From Prorocentrum cordatum (lineage: Eukaryota > Sar > Dinophyceae > Prorocentrales > Prorocentraceae), in assembly GCA_963575745.1 (NCBI GenBank), contig CAUYUJ010017873.1, positions 1 through 22,500 of the forward strand: a DNA stretch of 22,500 bases. Reading direction: 5' to 3'. The notes beneath the pieces are model-generated. The model searched no databases. It was given only the letters and a program-made list of their open reading frames with translations, and was not told the origin of the DNA. Position numbers and translations under genes: made by a program. How positions within the stretch are numbered: the stretch's first letter is position 1; every line of letters starts with the position of its first letter. Below, one piece after another: positions 1 to 7,040 of the stretch.

Positions 1-423
1 CAATGTGACAACTTTTGGGTGGTTTTGCAATTTTTTGAAAGATATTTGACAATTCATTTTGAGAAAGCAGATTTTTACTCCGAGCATTGAGATATAAACT
101 TTGTTCCCTGAGCAGCTCAGCCCTCTAGAGTCATTTTCAGTACCAGTTCACTTGGAGCAACCGACTTCATACCTCGTAGAGCTCTTCGGCATCGATGAGC
201 TAGAGGAATTCCGGCGCGGGGTGGAGCTAGTTGGCCCAGCCGGCCGAGGCGGACAATGTGGCAACTTTTGGGTGGTTTTGCAATTTTTTGAAAGATATTT
301 GACAATTCATTTTGAGAAAGCAGATTTTTACTCCGAGCATTGACATATAAACTTTGTTTCCTGAGCAGCTCAGCTCTCTAGAGCCATTTTTAGTACCAGT
401 TCACTTGGAGCAACCGACTTCAT
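1..423. repeat. 170-bp repeat A, two direct copies
   Basis: Positions 1-170 and 254-423 are nearly identical, differing at only a few bases. Each starts with CAATGTG and ends with CAACCGACTTCAT. The first copy may continue left of the window. The 83-bp spacer holds a 14-base inverted copy (171-184) of a motif found at 512-525 and 654-667. Diverged relatives appear near 745-830 and 1970-2145. No coding signal; the short open frames here are chance. Confidence 0.9.
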
Positions 424-527
424 GTTGACTCCGAAAAATCTCAACTTGAAGTTTCGTATAAAAGCTCCCAGAAGCTCTCCCTTTGATCCTGAGCTTTCTC
501 ACGGATGCAAGGAGCTCTACGAGGTTC

Positions 528-560
528 CCGGCGGTGACCAGGTTGACGGTTCACCGCCGG
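528..560. repeat. Stem-loop in repeat B, copy 1
   Basis: CCGGCGGTGA (528-537) is the exact reverse complement of TCACCGCCGG (551-560). The 13-base loop contains GGTTGACGGT. Confidence 0.85.
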
Positions 561-669
561 CGCCAGTGTTGACTCCGAAAAATCTCAACTTGAAGTTTTT
601 GTAGAAAAGCTCCCAGAAGCTCCCGCTTTGATGCAGCTTTCTCACGGATGCAGGAGCTCTACGAGGTTC

Positions 670-702
670 CCGGCGGTGACCAGATTGACGGTTCACCGCC
701 GG
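670..702. repeat. Stem-loop in repeat B, copy 2
   Basis: Same 10-bp arms as the copy at 528 (670-679 and 693-702). The loop differs by one base, with AGATTGACGGT in place of AGGTTGACGGT. Confidence 0.85.
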
Positions 703-744
703 CGCCAGTTCCGGAGCGCTGGAGAGCTAGTTGGCAAGAAAAAT

Positions 745-924
745 CTCGACGGACCTTTTGGTGACTTTTGGTCGGTTGAAAATTCTGTTCTCGAAATTTG
801 ACCATTCGTTAGAGCTCTAGTATTTTTTTCCCGTGATATTCGATCTTATTCCCGCTCGCCATCTTGATCTCAGCTCGATCGGGTAACTTTGAAGGCCAAA
901 AAGCGTCCCGGCGGGAACGACCGG
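745..924. repeat. Diverged repeat-A fragment and unassigned DNA
   Basis: About 745-830 resembles repeat A: a run like TTTTGGTCGGTTGAAAATT is followed by TTTGACCATTCGTT. 831-924 holds nothing I recognise apart from a small palindrome in CCCGGCGGGAACGACCGG (905-923). Confidence 0.5.
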
Positions 925-1810
925 TTCGAGTCATCTTGATACGCGCTGTTGGTATTTTGTACTCAACTCGAGCTTCAGGGCAGCTACAGAGCTGGTAAGC
1001 ACAGCTATCGCACTCAGAATTATCAGGCGCGTTCGCCTGTTGAATCCAGAGGTCTGAACTCGGTCTGCCAGCCGAGCTAGGTCCGCAAACCTATTCGTAT
1101 TCTTCGAGTCATCTTGATAGACGCTCTCGGTTTTATGTACTTAACTCGAGCTTTAGGGCAGCTAGAGTGCTGGTAAGCACACCTATCGCACTCAGAATCA
1201 TCACGCGCGTTCGCCTGTTCAATCCAGAGGTCTGAACTCGGTCTGCTAGCCGAGCTGGGTCTGCAAACCTATTCGTATTATTCGAGTCATCTTGATAGAC
1301 GCTCTCGGTTTTCTGTACTTAATTCGAGCTGTAGAGCAGCTACAGGGCTCATTGTGACAGACATCGATGGGGAATCATCAGTCGCGTTCGTCTATTGAAC
1401 CGAGAGCTCTGAACTCGTCCTGCTGCCCGAGCTAGGTTCGCGAAACTGTTCGTATTGTCCGAATGATCTTGAGACGTGCTCTTAATTTTCTGCACTCAAC
1501 TCGTGCTTGGGGAGGGCTACAGTGCTGCAGGTCACATATATCGATTTGCACACATCAGGCGCGTCTTTCGGTCGATTCCAGAGCTCGGAACTCGGTCTGC
1601 TGCTCGAACTAGGTTCGCAAAACTATTATATTATTCGAGTCGATACTGTCGGTTTTCTGCACTTAACTCGGGCTGTAGGGGGGCTTTAGGGCTGGAATCA
1701 CATGAGTGGGTTGGCAGACATCAGACGCGCCCGCCTGTCGCATTCAGAGGTCTGAACTCGGTTTGATACTCGAACTGGGTTGCGAAACTGTTTGTTTTTT
1801 GTTAGCGTTA
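925..1810. repeat. ~178-bp tandem satellite, about five units
   Basis: Units start at about 925, 1103, 1281, 1458 and 1634, with a partial sixth at about 1806. Each carries TTCGAGTCATCTTGAT or a variant, then AACTCGAGCT about 40 bases later, then GAGGTCTGAACTCGGT. The first three units are the most alike; later ones are diverged and slightly shorter. No coding function is apparent. Confidence 0.9.
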
Positions 1811-2145
1811 TCTTGAGAGGTCTGAAATCGCTTGGGCTTAAAACAAAGTCGTTCTTTGGAGTTTTTTCCCACCGTATATATTGTCAGGAAGCTCTACGAG
1901 TCCCCCGGCGGTAAGAAAGGTTGACGGTTTACCGCCGGCGCCCAGTTGGCCGACCCGACCAAAAGAGACAATGTGTTAACCTGGGGTCGGTTTTTGAAAC
2001 TTTGTGCAAGATTTGACAATTCGTTTTCAGAAAACGGATTTTCTCACATACAGTAAGCTATGGCGCACCTGCTGGTAAAATTTTCAGGGCTCTAGGGGCA
2101 ATATTACTGTCAAAAGACTTGCAGGAACCGACTTTGCCTGCAGTG
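1811..2145. repeat. Diverged B plus A repeats interrupting the satellite
   Basis: Roughly 1885-1945 matches the end of repeat B, including its stem-loop. Roughly 1970-2145 matches repeat A at lower identity (CAATGTG, then ATTTGACAATTCGTTTTCAGAAA, then GCAGGAACCGACTT). The block sits between satellite units, as if inserted into the array. Confidence 0.65.
1905..1938. repeat. Stem-loop in repeat B, diverged copy 3
   Basis: CCGGCGGTAA (1905-1914) pairs exactly with TTACCGCCGG (1929-1938) around a 14-base loop ending GGTTGACGGT. Relative to the copies at 528 and 670, one stem base pair is changed on both sides (G:C to A:T). Confidence 0.8.
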
Positions 2146-2440
2146 CAGTTTGGCAGGTGACGGTGGTTGGCTTTACTTAACTCGAGCTGTCAGCAAGCTA
2201 CAGACCTCTCACGCACACCAGTCGATGCAGAATGATCTGGCGCGTCACACTGGAAGCTCGAGAGTTCCTAGAAATGGCTGAGTCAGGAGTTATGCTCGAA
2301 ATACTGTCTCTATGTATGCGTGTTGCGAACGGTGTTTCGATGATAACTCGAGCTGAGTGCATGCTATGCATGCCAGGTACATTCCAATCGAAGTAGCGAC
2401 GTGCGAGACATCGAATGGGAGCCTCGAGAGTGCCCAAATT
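2140..2440. repeat. Two degenerate satellite units
   Basis: AACTCGAGCT recurs at 2179 and 2345, and the surrounding sequence has weak resemblance to the 178-bp unit. Identity is low. The following stretch, 2441-2566, is AT-rich with a T9 run, and I see no feature in it. Confidence 0.5.
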
Positions 2441-2566
2441 GATTAGAATTTTCAAAATAATGAAAAATATCGATTTGTACAATTTTTGTGTCGGATGATT
2501 TTTTTTTCTAATTTATATCCATCTATGGGTGACCTAGAGAGTTCTGGTGCATGTTTGTCGACGCAG

Positions 2567-2912
2567 GCCTGGGAGCGAGGCCTGGGAGGGGGATGTGGGA
2601 TGGGAGGGAGGCCTGGGAGGGAGGCCTCAGAGGGAGGGATGCGAGGAGAGGCATGAGGGAGGCCTGGGAGGGATGTGGGAGGGAGCCCTGGGAGAGAGGC
2701 CTGGGAGAATGCATGTGGAAGGGAGGCCTGGGAGGGAGGCCTGGGAGGCAGGCCTCGGAGGGAGGGATGCGGGAGGGAGGCCTGGGAGGGAGGCCTGGGA
2801 AGGAGGGATGTGGGAGGGCGGCCTGGAGGAAGAGCCTGGGAGGGAGGCCTGGGAGGAAGCGATGCGGGAGGGAGGCCTGGGAAGGAGGCCTGGGGGCGAG
2901 GCCTGGGAGGGA
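2567..2912 (+). repeat. AGGCCTGGG minisatellite
   Basis: Irregular tandem repeats of GGAGGCCTGGGAGG and close variants, with GGATGTGGGAG and GGATGCGGGAG spacers. The + strand is almost purely purine outside the CCT of each unit. Open frames across this block on both strands are repeat translations. Confidence 0.9.
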
Positions 2913-3300
2913 GGGAGGGAGGGAGCAGGGAGGGAGGGAGCAGAGAGGGAGGGAGGGAGGGAGGGAGGGAGGGGGGGAGGGAGCGGGCCGCCGCCGCCGC
3001 CGCCGCGGCTGCTGCCGCCGCTGTCGCCGCCGGAGCAGCAGAGGAAGAAGGGCGAACGAAGGGAGGGGCGGGGGCCGCAAGGAGGGAGACAGAGGAGGGA
3101 GCAGGGGGCAGCACGGGGAGGGGCAGCAGGGAGGCAGAAGGAGGGAGGGAGCAGGGAGGGAGGGAGGGAGCAGGGAGGAAGCGAGCGAGCGAGCGAGGGA
3201 GGGGGAGGGGGGATGGTGGAAAGGGGGGACAGAGGGGAGGGAAGGGCGGGAGGGAGGGAGGGAGGGAGGGAGGGAGGGGGGAGGGAGGGAGGGAGGCAAG
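2905..3300 (+). repeat. GGGA polypurine tract with CCG run
   Basis: Long (GGGA)n stretches at about 2907-2983 and 3140-3300, with a (CCG)n run at 2988-3006 between them. Triplex or G-quadruplex structures are possible on composition grounds. No coding signal beyond repeat translation. Confidence 0.88.
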
Positions 3301-3430
3301 GAGAGAGAGCAGAGGACGACAAAAGGAGGAGACGAGGGGAGAGAAAACAGAAGGAAGAGGGAAAGAGGAGCAGAGAACGAGCAGCAGAGAAGAGGAGGAG
3401 GTGGGGGGGCGAGCAGCAGGAAACGGCGGC

Positions 3431-3471
<41 letters not shown>

Positions 3472-3800
3472 GACGCAAGAAGGAGGAGGGAGGAAGCGAA
3501 CACGGTGGGGAGGCGGCGGGCGGGAACAGGAGGGAGCAGGGGGGGGCAGCAGGAGGGGCACGGAGCGGCAGGAGGGACGCGGGGGAGGCAGGGAGCGGGA
3601 GAGCGAGAGAAGGGCGGAGAGGCGAGGGGAGGGGACGAAGGAACAGAAGAGCAAGAGGGAGCAGGAAGAGAGACGGCAAGAGCAGAAGGAAGAGCAGAGG
3701 GAGCAGGAGGGGCAGCAGGACCGCCGCCGGAGCTGCCGTCGCCGCCGCTGCCGCCGCCGCCGCCGCGGGCGACGACGGCGACAGCGACGTCGACGACCGC
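3300..3800 (+). repeat. Purine-rich low-complexity block with CGG/CGA runs
   Basis: AGAGGAG-type purine sequence, interrupted by a (CGG)n to (ACG)n transition at about 3425-3470 and further CGC/CGG trinucleotides at 3720-3800. No gene recognised. Confidence 0.8.
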
Positions 3801-3804
3801 CCCG

Positions 3805-3825
3805 CCGCGGCCGTTTTGGCTCAAA
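3805..3825 (+). other. Dinoflagellate spliced-leader-like 21-mer
   Basis: This stretch matches the published 22-nt dinoflagellate spliced leader (recalled, without its variable first base) at 17 of 21 positions. The core TTTTGGCTCAA is identical, and all four differences are transitions. If real it would be a genomic relic of a trans-spliced mRNA that was copied back into the genome. No spliced-leader gene context (Sm-binding site, donor GT directly after the match) is visible. A chance match is possible. Confidence 0.4.
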
Positions 3826-3834
3826 CAGGCTCCC

Positions 3835-3963
3835 CCGGCCCCCTCTCCCTCCCCGGGCGCGCGCGAGGGGCGCGCGCGCGGGGGCGCGGGGCGGGGGGGC
3901 GGGGCAACAAACAAAACAAACAAAAAAAAAACCTCCTCTCTCTTTCCTCCAACCTTCGCCGCC
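3835..3963 (+). repeat. GC alternating/poly-G stretch followed by A-rich run
   Basis: CGCGCGCGAGGGGCGCGCGCGCG (about 3858-3880) is a near-palindrome and is followed by G runs. 3904-3931 is A-rich (CAAACAAAACAAACAAAAAAA), then CT-rich. It could be an old poly(A)-like tail or simple sequence. Confidence 0.6.
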
Positions 3964-3996
3964 CCCTTCCCTGGCGCCTAAGTGGGCTGGGAAGGG
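3964..3996. repeat. Common-loop hairpin 1
   Basis: CCCTTCCC (3964-3971) pairs exactly with GGGAAGGG (3989-3996) around the 17-base loop TGGCGCCTAAGTGGGCT. First of four consecutive hairpins with this loop. Confidence 0.85.
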
Positions 3997-3998
3997 AA

Positions 3999-4035
3999 CT
4001 CCATCCCCTGGCGCCTAAGTGGGCTGGGGATGGAG
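3999..4035. repeat. Common-loop hairpin 2
   Basis: CTCCATCCCC (3999-4008) pairs exactly with GGGGATGGAG (4026-4035). The 17-base loop is identical to hairpin 1, but the stem sequence is different. Confidence 0.87.
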
Positions 4036-4036
4036 G

Positions 4037-4074
4037 GAGATAGTGACTTCGCCTATGTGGGTGGTCACTATCTC
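4037..4074. repeat. Common-loop hairpin 3
   Basis: GAGATAGTGAC (4037-4047) pairs exactly with GTCACTATCTC (4064-4074). The loop TTCGCCTATGTGGGTG is a variant of the loop in hairpins 1 and 2; the stem is unrelated to theirs. Confidence 0.87.
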
Positions 4075-4081
4075 TCGGGCG

Positions 4082-4136
4082 GGGGCGAGGGGCATTGGTC
4101 ACGCGCCTATGTGGGCTGGCCGGTGTCTCTCGTCCC
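4082..4136. repeat. Common-loop hairpin 4
   Basis: 4082-4101 pairs with 4117-4136 as a 20-bp stem around CGCGCCTATGTGGGC. Fourteen pairs are Watson-Crick and six are G:T (4085, 4090, 4092, 4095, 4096 and 4099 with their partners). This fits an RNA-level stem, or DNA arms decayed by C-to-T change. Confidence 0.8.
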
Positions 4137-4239
4137 GGGCGCGCTTCCGCGGCCCGAACCTCCCGGGGTAACCCCCCAATGCGTCGGATATTCAGGGCTA
4201 AGTGCCACGACTGATTTGTTGGGAAAGGCTGCTTGTGCG

Positions 4240-4375
4240 TTTGGGGCGGGGGCGGGGCCGAGGTCGAGGGCGGGGCCGGGGCCGGGGCCGGGGCGGGGGC
4301 CGGGGGCGGAGACCCAGGGGCCGGGGCCGGGGTCGGGGCCGGGGACCCAGGGAGTGGGCGCGGGGGCGGGGGGCA
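4240..4375 (+). repeat. GGGGCC-type G-rich repeat
   Basis: Irregular GGGGCC, GGGGCGGGG and GGGGTC units with many G4 runs on the + strand. G-quadruplex formation is likely on composition. 4137-4239 between the hairpins and this block is unique-looking GC-rich DNA with no feature seen. Confidence 0.85.
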
Positions 4376-4383
4376 CGACGCAC

Positions 4384-5220
4384 GGGACCGCGCGCTGGGA
4401 GGGGGAAACGCTCGCGAATTTTTCGCGGGCGTTTCCCTGTCCGGCGCGCGGTTCCCGGGGCGGCGTGGATTCCTCTGGGACCGCGCGCTGGGAGGGGGAA
4501 ACGCTCGCGAATTTTTCGCGGGCGTTTTCCTGCCCGGCGCGCGGTTCCCGGGGCGGCGTTGATTCCTCTGGGAACGCGCGCTGGGAGGGGGAAACGCTCG
4601 CGAATTTTTCGCGGGCGTTTTCCTGCCCGGCGCGCGGTCCCCGGAGCAGCGTTGATTCCTCTGGGAACGCGCGCTGGGAGGGGGAAACGCTTGCGAATTT
4701 TTCGCGGGCGTTTTCCTGCCCGGCGCGCGGTCCCCGGAGCAGCGTTGATTCCTCTGGGAACGCGCGCTGGGAGGGGGAAACGCTCGCGAATTTTTCGCGG
4801 GCGTTTTCCTGCCCGGCGCGCGGTCTCCGGGGCGGCGTTGAGTCCTCTGGGAACGCGCGCTGGGAAGGGGAAACGCTCGCGAATTTTTCGCGGGCGTTTT
4901 CCCGCCCGGCGCGCGGTCCCCGGAGCAGCGTTGATTCCTCTGGGAACGCGCGCTGGGAGGGGGAAACGCTCGCGAATTTTTCGCGTGCGTTTTCCTGCCC
5001 GGCGCGCGGTCCCCGGGGCCGCGTTGATTCCTCTGGGGGCGCGCGCTCGGAGGGGGAAACGCTCGCGATTTTTTCGCGGGCGTCTCTCTGCCCGGCGCGC
5101 GGCTTCCTAGGCGAGACGGAGCTCCTTGGAAACGGATGCTCGGAGGGGGAAACGCTCGCGAAATTCTCGCGGGCATTTTCTTGTCCGGCGTTTCCGGAGC
5201 TTCCGGAGCCTCCGGAGCTT
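4384..5220. repeat. 93-bp tandem hairpin array, nine units
   Basis: Units start at 4384, 4477, 4570, 4663, 4756, 4849, 4942, 5035 and 5128, always 93 bp apart. Each has GCGCGCTGGGA, then GGGGAAACGCTCGCGAA, a TTT loop, TTCGCGGGCGTTTTCC and GGCGCGCGG. In unit 2 an inner stem of about 17 bp and an outer stem of about 16 bp are separated by a tiny bulge, so about 70 of 93 bases can pair. Units 8 and 9 are the most diverged. In unit 9 the outer arm is GGAAACG opposite CGTTTCC, so pairing is kept although the sequence changed. There are no unique spacers, so this is not a CRISPR array. The period is a multiple of three, which keeps several frames open; I treat those as by-products. Confidence 0.95.
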
Positions 5221-5245
5221 CCGGAGCATTCGGAGCTTCCGGAGC
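5195..5245. repeat. TCCGGAGCT short palindromic repeats
   Basis: Tandem GGAGCTTCCGGAGC units linking the 93-bp array to the next repeat block. The same motif recurs at 5416-5442 and 5610-5632. Confidence 0.8.
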
Positions 5246-5785
5246 TCTCGGGAGCGGGGGGATTGGCAAATCATAGGGAGGGGTGCGCGCCGGAGGCGTC
5301 GGACGGTCTCGGACGCGTTTCGGGCTCCTGGGGGCATTCGGAGGTCGAAATTGCGGCGGAGGAGGAGGAGGAGGAGGAGGAGGAGGAGGAGGAGGAGGAG
5401 GAGGAGAAAACGGTGGCTCCGGAGCGTCCGGAGCCTCCGGAGTTCTCGGGAGCGGGAGGAGTGGCAGATTATAGGGAGGAGTGCGCGCTGGAGGCGCGGG
5501 ACGGTTCCGGAGGCGTTTCGGGCGTCTGGGGGCATCCGGAGGTCGAAATGGCGGAGGAGGAGGAGGAGGAGGAGGAGGAGGAGGAGGAGGAAAAAACGGA
5601 GGTTTTGGAGTTTCCGGTGCCTCCGGAGCTTCCGGGGGCGGGAGGAGTGGCAAAACATGGGGAGGGGTATGCGCTGGAGGCGCCGGTCGGTTCCGGAGGC
5701 GTGTTGGGCTTCTGGGGGTCCGTTTCGGGGCTCCGGGGGTATTTGGAGGTTGAAATGGAAGAGGGAGAAGACCGAGAATTCGCCG
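5242..5785 (+). repeat. Three ~190-bp units with (GAG)n runs
   Basis: Units begin at 5242, 5440 and 5627 (198 and 187 bp apart). Each starts GAGCTCTCGGGAGCGG or similar, and contains GGGAGG-GTGCGCGC-GGAGGCG and GGCATCCGGAGGTCGAAATGG. The first two end in GGA/GAG runs at about 5357-5406 and 5551-5592; the third lacks the run. The block lies directly upstream of the chosen start of the transposon reading frame and may be its leader. Confidence 0.85.
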
Positions 5786-6830
5786 ATGGAAGATCGTGAC
5801 CACCCCGAATTTATTGAACGTTTTGACGCGGGGGAAATTGGTGCTTTCGCCGCCAGCGACTGCGACGACGACGACGAGAACGACGCGGACGACGATTGGT
5901 TTCGAGCTGACGACAACGTCTGTCCAGCAACGGTCCCGGCTTCCGCCTTGGCTCTGGCGTTGGCCTCGGCTCCTGTCGCGGCCGTGGGCCCGCTCCCGGC
6001 CCGAGTCTACGGGTCGGAGTCACGCGCATCGGGCGATCGGCTGCGGGAGTCTTTGCTCGCAGAGCACGCCGTGATCCACGAGGAGGTCGTCGATGATTCC
6101 GCGTTGGATGCGGCGGAGCGCGAGCAGAAATCGCTCCGGAAAGCGTGCCGCGCGTCGCGCCGGTGGTCTCGGTGTGCGCGGCGGGAGGCGGAGTGGGCGC
6201 GGTGGACGGAGCTGGCGGCCGAGCGGAACGAGCAGATCGCGGGGAGTGTGCTGGCTCCCGTCGTGCCGCGTTCGTTGGAGCGTGATGCGTCCCCGGAGCG
6301 CGTCCTGCATGGCCGCCGGGCGCATGGGGGAGCGCACAAGGACGAGCGATTGGAGCAGTTTCTGAACGCCCGCGCGGCGCGTGCAGTCGACGCGGAGCCG
6401 CGTGCGCGCGCCGCTTCGCGCGCTGCCGTGGTGCCGGACGATGCTGCGTGGACCGTGGGCGACACGGCCCTGCGCGCCGCGTGTGTCCTCGTCGCCCTCG
6501 AGGCGTGCCCGCCGCAGGTGGACGATAAGGTGGTCACGGCGCGGCGGGCCGCTGTGGCGCGCCTGTGGAAGGAGAGAGAGACCTTCTGTCGCGACGCGGA
6601 AGCTTTGCCGGACGGTGTGCCGTCTGCCGCGAATGTTCGAGTCGCCAAGTGGTTTTATTGTGGCTTGCGTGGGCTCTTCGCGCGGAGGTGCGGGGGGCGG
6701 CGCGTGTGCGCGCGCAGGTTCTCCCCCGGCATTGGGATCGGCGGTGCCAAGGGCAGGGCGGGCCAGGGCGCGGACGAGTGCGTGGGGGATGCTGCCTGGA
6801 GGGCGTCGCAGGGTGCGGGGCAGTGCGTCT
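5786..6830 (+). CDS. Helentron polyprotein segment 1: N-terminal region
   Basis: I chose the ATG at 5786 (MEDRDHPEF) because the sequence before it is tandem repeat and the sequence after it is unique. The same frame is open upstream to 5126 without a better start. The first 50 residues are strongly acidic (DDDDENDADDD). Then follows an Ala/Arg/Glu-rich, probably helical stretch with conserved-looking hydrophobic segments (ALRAACVLVAL, VAKWFYCGLRGLF). I recognise no domain. G/C in third codon position stays high to about 6830 and drops after that, so the real frame probably changes there. It could carry oligomerisation or host-contact functions, but nothing shows it. Its place in the polyprotein is inferred from strand, codon use and continuity. 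Confidence 0.6.
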
Positions 6831-7040
6831 GGTGTTGCCGCGCTTCGCGTGGTTTGTCTTTTCGTCGCTCTGGGCGGGGTGCCTTGGGACAAGCTTTCGC
6901 GCGTGGGGCTCGGTGCTGCCGGGGCGTCTGGCGCGTCCCGCGCGTGGCGTCGGCGCCTGCGACGAGGCGTCGCGTCGGGGCGATTCGGAGTCGTCGATGC
7001 GGGGGATTGCCTGGGGCCGTGGCGGAATAAGTGCTTGCAA
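6826..7040 (+). CDS. Helentron polyprotein segment 2: short bridging frame
   Basis: Between segments 1 and 3 the frame starting at positions of the form 3n+1 has the best third-position G/C and reads LVLPRFAWFVFSSLWAGC, later VGACDEASRRGDSESSM. It ends at a stop just after ISACN (about 7042-7044). If it is coding, the protein passes through this frame for about 70 residues. The alternative is a single change from segment 1 straight to segment 3, or an intron in this interval; GT and AG dinucleotides are too common here to decide. No domain recognised. Confidence 0.35.

Larger units (their letters stand above)
424..711. repeat. 144-bp tandem duplication B
   Basis: Units 424-567 and 568-711 begin with GTTGACTCCGAAAAATCTC and end with CACCGCCGGCGCCAGT, with a few substitutions and small indels between them. 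Each ends in a stem-loop. A related fragment with the same stem-loop lies at about 1885-1945, again followed by repeat-A-like sequence, so B followed by A may be the original dispersed repeat. Confidence 0.9.

Noticed and set aside
1-2560. Small ORFs of 60-96 residues
   Set aside because: They overlap tandem repeats, differ between repeat copies and show no coding bias.
2452-4043. Several 350-500-residue open frames on both strands
   Set aside because: They are translations of polypurine and trinucleotide repeats (Gly/Arg/Glu or Ser/Pro/Leu) in every frame, with no non-repetitive core.
4384-5220. CRISPR-like array
   Set aside because: The units are contiguous and nearly identical with no unique spacers, and the window is eukaryotic in content.
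3982-5799. 605-residue + frame with 31-residue repeats and poly-Glu, and a 660-residue minus frame
   Set aside because: The 93-bp units keep all frames open because the period is a multiple of three. The units are explained by hairpin structure, and the next repeat (187 bp) does not keep frame. A real protein cannot be fully excluded.
6830-7040. An intron explaining the first frame change
   Set aside because: No convincing donor/acceptor pair stands out; GT and AG are frequent and dinoflagellate donors are relaxed, so it stays only a possibility.
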